A stretch of DNA of 7,586 nt from Clostridiales bacterium (lineage in GTDB: Bacteria > Bacillota > Clostridia > Tissierellales > Sedimentibacteraceae). The notes under the pieces were generated by a model. The model was not told the origin of the DNA and did no database searches. It saw only the letters and a program-made list of their open reading frames with translations. Positions within the stretch are counted from its first letter, which is position 1, and the number at the start of each line of letters is the position of its first letter. A program made the position numbers and the translations under genes. The DNA is taken from positions 1-7,586 of the forward strand of contig DNNV01000255.1 in NCBI GenBank assembly GCA_003497505.1, in the 5' to 3' direction. Positions 6,052-7,586 of the stretch are shown here, in pieces.

Positions 6052-6570
6052 ATGCCAAGAACCAAGAAGGAATATCTGTTTATAGACGGATATAATCTGA
6101 TTAACCAATGGAGCTATTACAAAGATGTAGCCAGAAATATAGAAAACAGCAGGAACAAGCTTATAGAGCTTCTGGTTGAATACCAAGCCTACAGGGGGAT
6201 TAAGGTAATTGTTGTGTTTGATGCCCATCTTGTGAAGGGAAGCGTGGAAAAAAGAGAGATTGTTTCGGGAGTTGAAGTCATATATACCAAGGAGCATGAA
6301 ACTGCAGACAGCTATATCGAAAAGCAGCTGGACAAAATAGGAAGGTATGAAAGAGTGCAGGTTGCTACATCTGACAACTCAATACAGCAGATTGTATTGG
6401 CAAGGGGAGGTACGCGCATATCTGCTCATGAGATGATACTTGAGCTGGAAAATACAAAGAAGGATATACGGATAAGGACTGACAAGCCTCGACAAAATGG
6501 AACAAATATTGACAAGATTTTAGATCCTGAAACTTTGGAGCGACTTGAAAAATTACGAAGAAGCTTTTAA
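6052..6570 (+). CDS. rae1: Rae1/YacP-type NYN domain endoribonuclease
   Basis: The product is 172 residues, matching Bacillus YacP (about 170), which was renamed Rae1 after its ribosome-A-site-dependent mRNA cleavage. The NYN (PIN-like) fold is shown by the four acidic residues that should bind metal: Asp12 (FIDGYNLI), Asp57 (VVFDAHLVKG), Asp86 (ETADSYIEK) and Asp108 (ATSDNSIQ). A charged C-terminal tail (about 135-172) follows. In Bacillus, Rae1 enters the ribosomal A site and cuts particular mRNAs during translation; extending that to this protein is inference from close similarity and identical gene order. The ATG is 1 base after the rlmB stop, with AGAGG (6038-6042) inside rlmB as its ribosome binding site. 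No terminator follows, so readthrough into sigH is likely. Confidence 0.93.
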   Translation: MPRTKKEYLFIDGYNLINQWSYYKDVARNIENSRNKLIELLVEYQAYRGIKVIVVFDAHLVKGSVEKREIVSGVEVIYTKEHETADSYIEKQLDKIGRYERVQVATSDNSIQQIVLARGGTRISAHEMILELENTKKDIRIRTDKPRQNGTNIDKILDPETLERLEKLRRSF

Positions 6571-6575
6571 GTGTA

Positions 6576-6604
6576 TTGACACAAAATGTAAATATTAATA
6601 TAAT
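6576..6604 (+). promoter_or_regulatory. Perfect-consensus sigma-A promoter of sigH
   Basis: TTGACA (6576-6581) and TATAAT (6599-6604) are both exact and separated by 17 bases. The expected start is near 6611, giving a leader of about 35 bases. The promoter starts 6 bases after the rae1 stop, so sigH can be expressed both alone and by readthrough from the cysS operon. Confidence 0.92.
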
Positions 6605-6609
6605 TTACA
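6587..6609. promoter_or_regulatory. Candidate operator: inverted repeat over the sigH promoter
   Basis: TGTAAAT (6587-6593) and ATTTACA (6603-6609) form a perfect 7+7 inverted repeat with a 9-base centre. It covers the promoter spacer, the -10 and the bases just after it. A protein bound here would block RNA polymerase. The regulator is not identifiable from the sequence, and AT-rich DNA gives some such repeats by chance. Confidence 0.4.
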
Positions 6610-6645
6610 CAACTATATAATTATATCAATATTGTGGGGATTACT

Positions 6646-7293
6646 ATGATAGGCTCGATTAGCATGTACAGCAATCTTAATTATTTTAAGCAAGAGTACA
6701 ACCTGTTTTCCGATGAAGAGCTCATAAGCAAGATAAAGCAAGGTGACTACCATGCTGAAAGGTGTTTATATAAAAGATATACATTTATAATAGGAAAAAT
6801 AACAAGTACGTTTTTTATAATAGGCGGCAGCTCCGATGATTTGATGCAGGAGGCTATGATCGGTCTCATCAAGGCGGTGAAAAGCTTTGATGCTGAAAAC
6901 GGAAGCAGCTTCAAGGGCTATGCCGTAACATGCATACGGCGTCAGATAATTACAGCGATACGAAAAACAAAGGCCTATGAAAGGATTAGCAAACTTACCT
7001 CTTTTTACGATTGTTTTAGCGAAGATGAGGAATCTATTTACTGTGAGGACTCGGACCTTAACAGAATGAATCCTGAAAATGTGCTTATATGCCGTGAGGA
7101 AGAGAATCAGTATTATTTAAGAGCAGCGGAGTTGCTGAGCGATTTTGAAAATACTGTCCTAAGCGAATATGAAAAGGGAAAAACCTACGAGGAAATATCA
7201 CGTGCTCTCAATAAGAGCATAAAATCCATTGACAATGCCCTACATAGGGCGAGAAAGAAAATACACCGCAATAAAGAGAAAATTATGAAATAG
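6646..7293 (+). CDS. sigH: RNA polymerase sigma-H factor (Spo0H family)
   Basis: SigH directs RNA polymerase to transition-phase and early sporulation promoters in Firmicutes. The product is 215 residues, near the 218 of Bacillus SigH. Region 2.2 is at about 64-78 (DDLMQEAMIGLIKAV). Regions 2.3-2.4 are at about 85-110 and include SFKGYAVTCIRRQIITAI, nearly the Bacillus sequence. A variable acidic linker spans about 115-150. Region 4.2, the helix-turn-helix that reads the -35, is at about 178-204 (YEEISRALNKSIKSIDNALHRARKK). I chose ATG 6646 because GTGGGGA (6634-6640) lies 5 bases upstream. A GTG at 6634 in the same frame would use those bases as codons. It follows rae1 as in Bacillus and has its own consensus promoter and terminator. 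The position and sequence argue against other sigma-70 paralogues. Confidence 0.95.
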   Translation: MIGSISMYSNLNYFKQEYNLFSDEELISKIKQGDYHAERCLYKRYTFIIGKITSTFFIIGGSSDDLMQEAMIGLIKAVKSFDAENGSSFKGYAVTCIRRQIITAIRKTKAYERISKLTSFYDCFSEDEESIYCEDSDLNRMNPENVLICREEENQYYLRAAELLSDFENTVLSEYEKGKTYEEISRALNKSIKSIDNALHRARKKIHRNKEKIMK

Positions 7294-7302
7294 AAATAAA
7301 TT

Positions 7303-7338
7303 AATGGTTAAACATCGGCGTTTAACCATTTTTAATTT
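7303..7338 (+). terminator. Intrinsic terminator after sigH
   Basis: A perfect 11-bp stem (AATGGTTAAAC 7303-7313 with GTTTAACCATT 7320-7330) closes a 6-base loop, ATCGGC, and runs directly into TTTTTAATTTT. It lies 10 bases after the sigH stop and separates sigH from the tRNA-tuf unit. Confidence 0.92.
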
Positions 7339-7353
7339 TAAATAATTTTTCTA

Positions 7354-7382
7354 TTGATTTATTAGATTTTTGTTGGTATAAT
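7354..7382 (+). promoter_or_regulatory. Extended -10 promoter of the tRNA-Thr/tuf unit
   Basis: TTGATT (7354-7359) is followed after 17 bases by a perfect TATAAT (7377-7382), with TGG directly before it giving the TG-n extended -10. The expected start is near 7389, about 24 bases before the mature tRNA. This strong promoter fits the high expression needed for EF-Tu. Confidence 0.88.
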
Positions 7383-7412
7383 TGTCATTGACCAATTCAA
7401 CGGAGACATAAT

Positions 7413-7488
7413 GCTTGCGTAGCTCAGGCGGTAGAGCACTTCATTGGTAATGAAGAGGTCGGCAGTTCGAGTCTGCTCGTAAGCTCCA
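7413..7488 (+). tRNA. tRNA-Thr (anticodon GGT)
   Basis: The 76-base sequence folds as a complete cloverleaf. The acceptor stem GCTTGCG pairs with CGTAAGC (one G-T wobble). The D arm is GCTC...GAGC. The anticodon stem CTTCA/TGAAG holds the loop TTGGTAA with anticodon GGT at 7446-7448. The variable loop has 5 bases. The T stem GGCAG/CTGCT (one G-T wobble) carries the loop TTCGAGT. The discriminator base is T, and CCA is encoded in the gene (7486-7488). It reads the threonine codons ACC and ACT. It sits between a strong promoter and tuf with no terminator in the 44-base gap, so it is probably cut from a joint tRNA-tuf transcript. Confidence 0.97.
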
Positions 7489-7532
7489 AGAACGATAAAA
7501 AGTATAATAATAAATTCCAGGAGGAAGGAATA

Positions 7533-7586
7533 ATGGCAAAAGCAAAATTTGAAAGAAACAAGCCGCATGTTAATATAGGAACAATT
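7533..7586 (+). CDS. tuf: Elongation factor Tu, 5' end (runs off the window)
   Basis: Only the first 18 codons are present, reading MAKAKFERNKPHVNIGTI, the characteristic start of bacterial EF-Tu just before its first GTP-binding loop. EF-Tu is the GTPase that delivers aminoacyl-tRNAs to the ribosomal A site. The ribosome binding site AGGAGG (7519-7524) lies 8 bases before ATG 7533. The gene follows tRNA-Thr with no promoter of its own that I can support, so it should depend on the promoter at 7354-7382. In related Clostridia, rpmG, secE and nusG usually follow; that part is outside the window. Confidence 0.95.
   Translation, partial: MAKAKFERNKPHVNIGTI

Noticed and set aside
6489..6497. Second Spo0A-like box near the end of rae1
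   Set aside because: It matches only 6 of 7 core bases, lies in coding sequence and is about 80 bases upstream of the sigH -35. Chance is the simpler explanation.
7388..7414. Second promoter (TTGACC ... TAATGC) directly before the tRNA
   Set aside because: The spacer is only 15 bases, the -10 is poor and would overlap the first bases of the mature tRNA.
7362..7568. 68-codon open frame on the - strand across the tRNA
   Set aside because: It contains QTRTADLFITNEVLYRLSY, the antisense translation of tRNA-Thr that recurs in databases as a spurious protein. It also crosses the promoter and the tuf start.
1..7586. Mobile element, phage, CRISPR or defence island
   Set aside because: I see no transposase, integrase, terminal repeats, spaced repeats or toxin-antitoxin pair; the gene order is the conserved Firmicute housekeeping order.

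Overview
The window reads as chromosomal DNA of a low-GC, Gram-positive, probably endospore-forming member of the Clostridia. The evidence is the moderately AT-rich composition, strong AGGAGG-type ribosome binding sites, consensus sigma-A promoters, and a gene order that matches the Firmicute block cysS - mrnC - rlmB - rae1(yacP) - sigH. That block is followed here by a tRNA-Thr gene and the start of tuf. The genus cannot be named from sequence alone.

Layout. Bases 1-1774 (+ strand) hold the tail of an unidentified gene, a small ACT-domain protein of the UPF0735/PheB type and a patatin-like phospholipase, all closely packed as one transcription unit. A GC-rich hairpin at about 1783-1812 ends this unit and also the convergent gene on the other strand. 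Bases 1817-3229 (- strand) encode a secreted N-acetylmuramoyl-L-alanine amidase with four bacterial SH3 repeats. The 205-base divergent gap (3230-3434) contains a 12-base match to the Spo0A-box consensus on the amidase side and a near-consensus sigma-A promoter on the cysS side.

Bases 3435-6570 (+) are a tightly coupled operon of four genes. These are an unusual-subclass cysteinyl-tRNA synthetase, Mini-ribonuclease III (23S rRNA maturation), RlmB (23S rRNA 2'-O-methylation) and Rae1 (ribosome-associated mRNA endonuclease). The cysS/mrnC and mrnC/rlmB pairs overlap, and rlmB and rae1 are 1 base apart. A 15-bp tandem repeat, 3.4 copies, lies across the cysS stop codon and the mrnC 5' end. sigH (6646-7293) has its own perfect TTGACA-17-TATAAT promoter, with a 7+7 inverted repeat across the spacer and -10, and a strong terminator. 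A separate extended -10 promoter then drives tRNA-Thr(GGT) and tuf, which runs off the right edge.

Functionally the right half is a translation and ribosome-maturation cluster joined to the early sporulation sigma factor. The left half carries lipid and cell-wall hydrolases. I see no phage, insertion sequence, CRISPR array or defence system. Nearly every gene belongs to a recognised family. The most interesting points are regulatory or structural: the Spo0A-like box, the sigH promoter palindrome, the repeat at the cysS/mrnC junction, the atypical CysRS, and the unexplained C-terminal half of the patatin protein.
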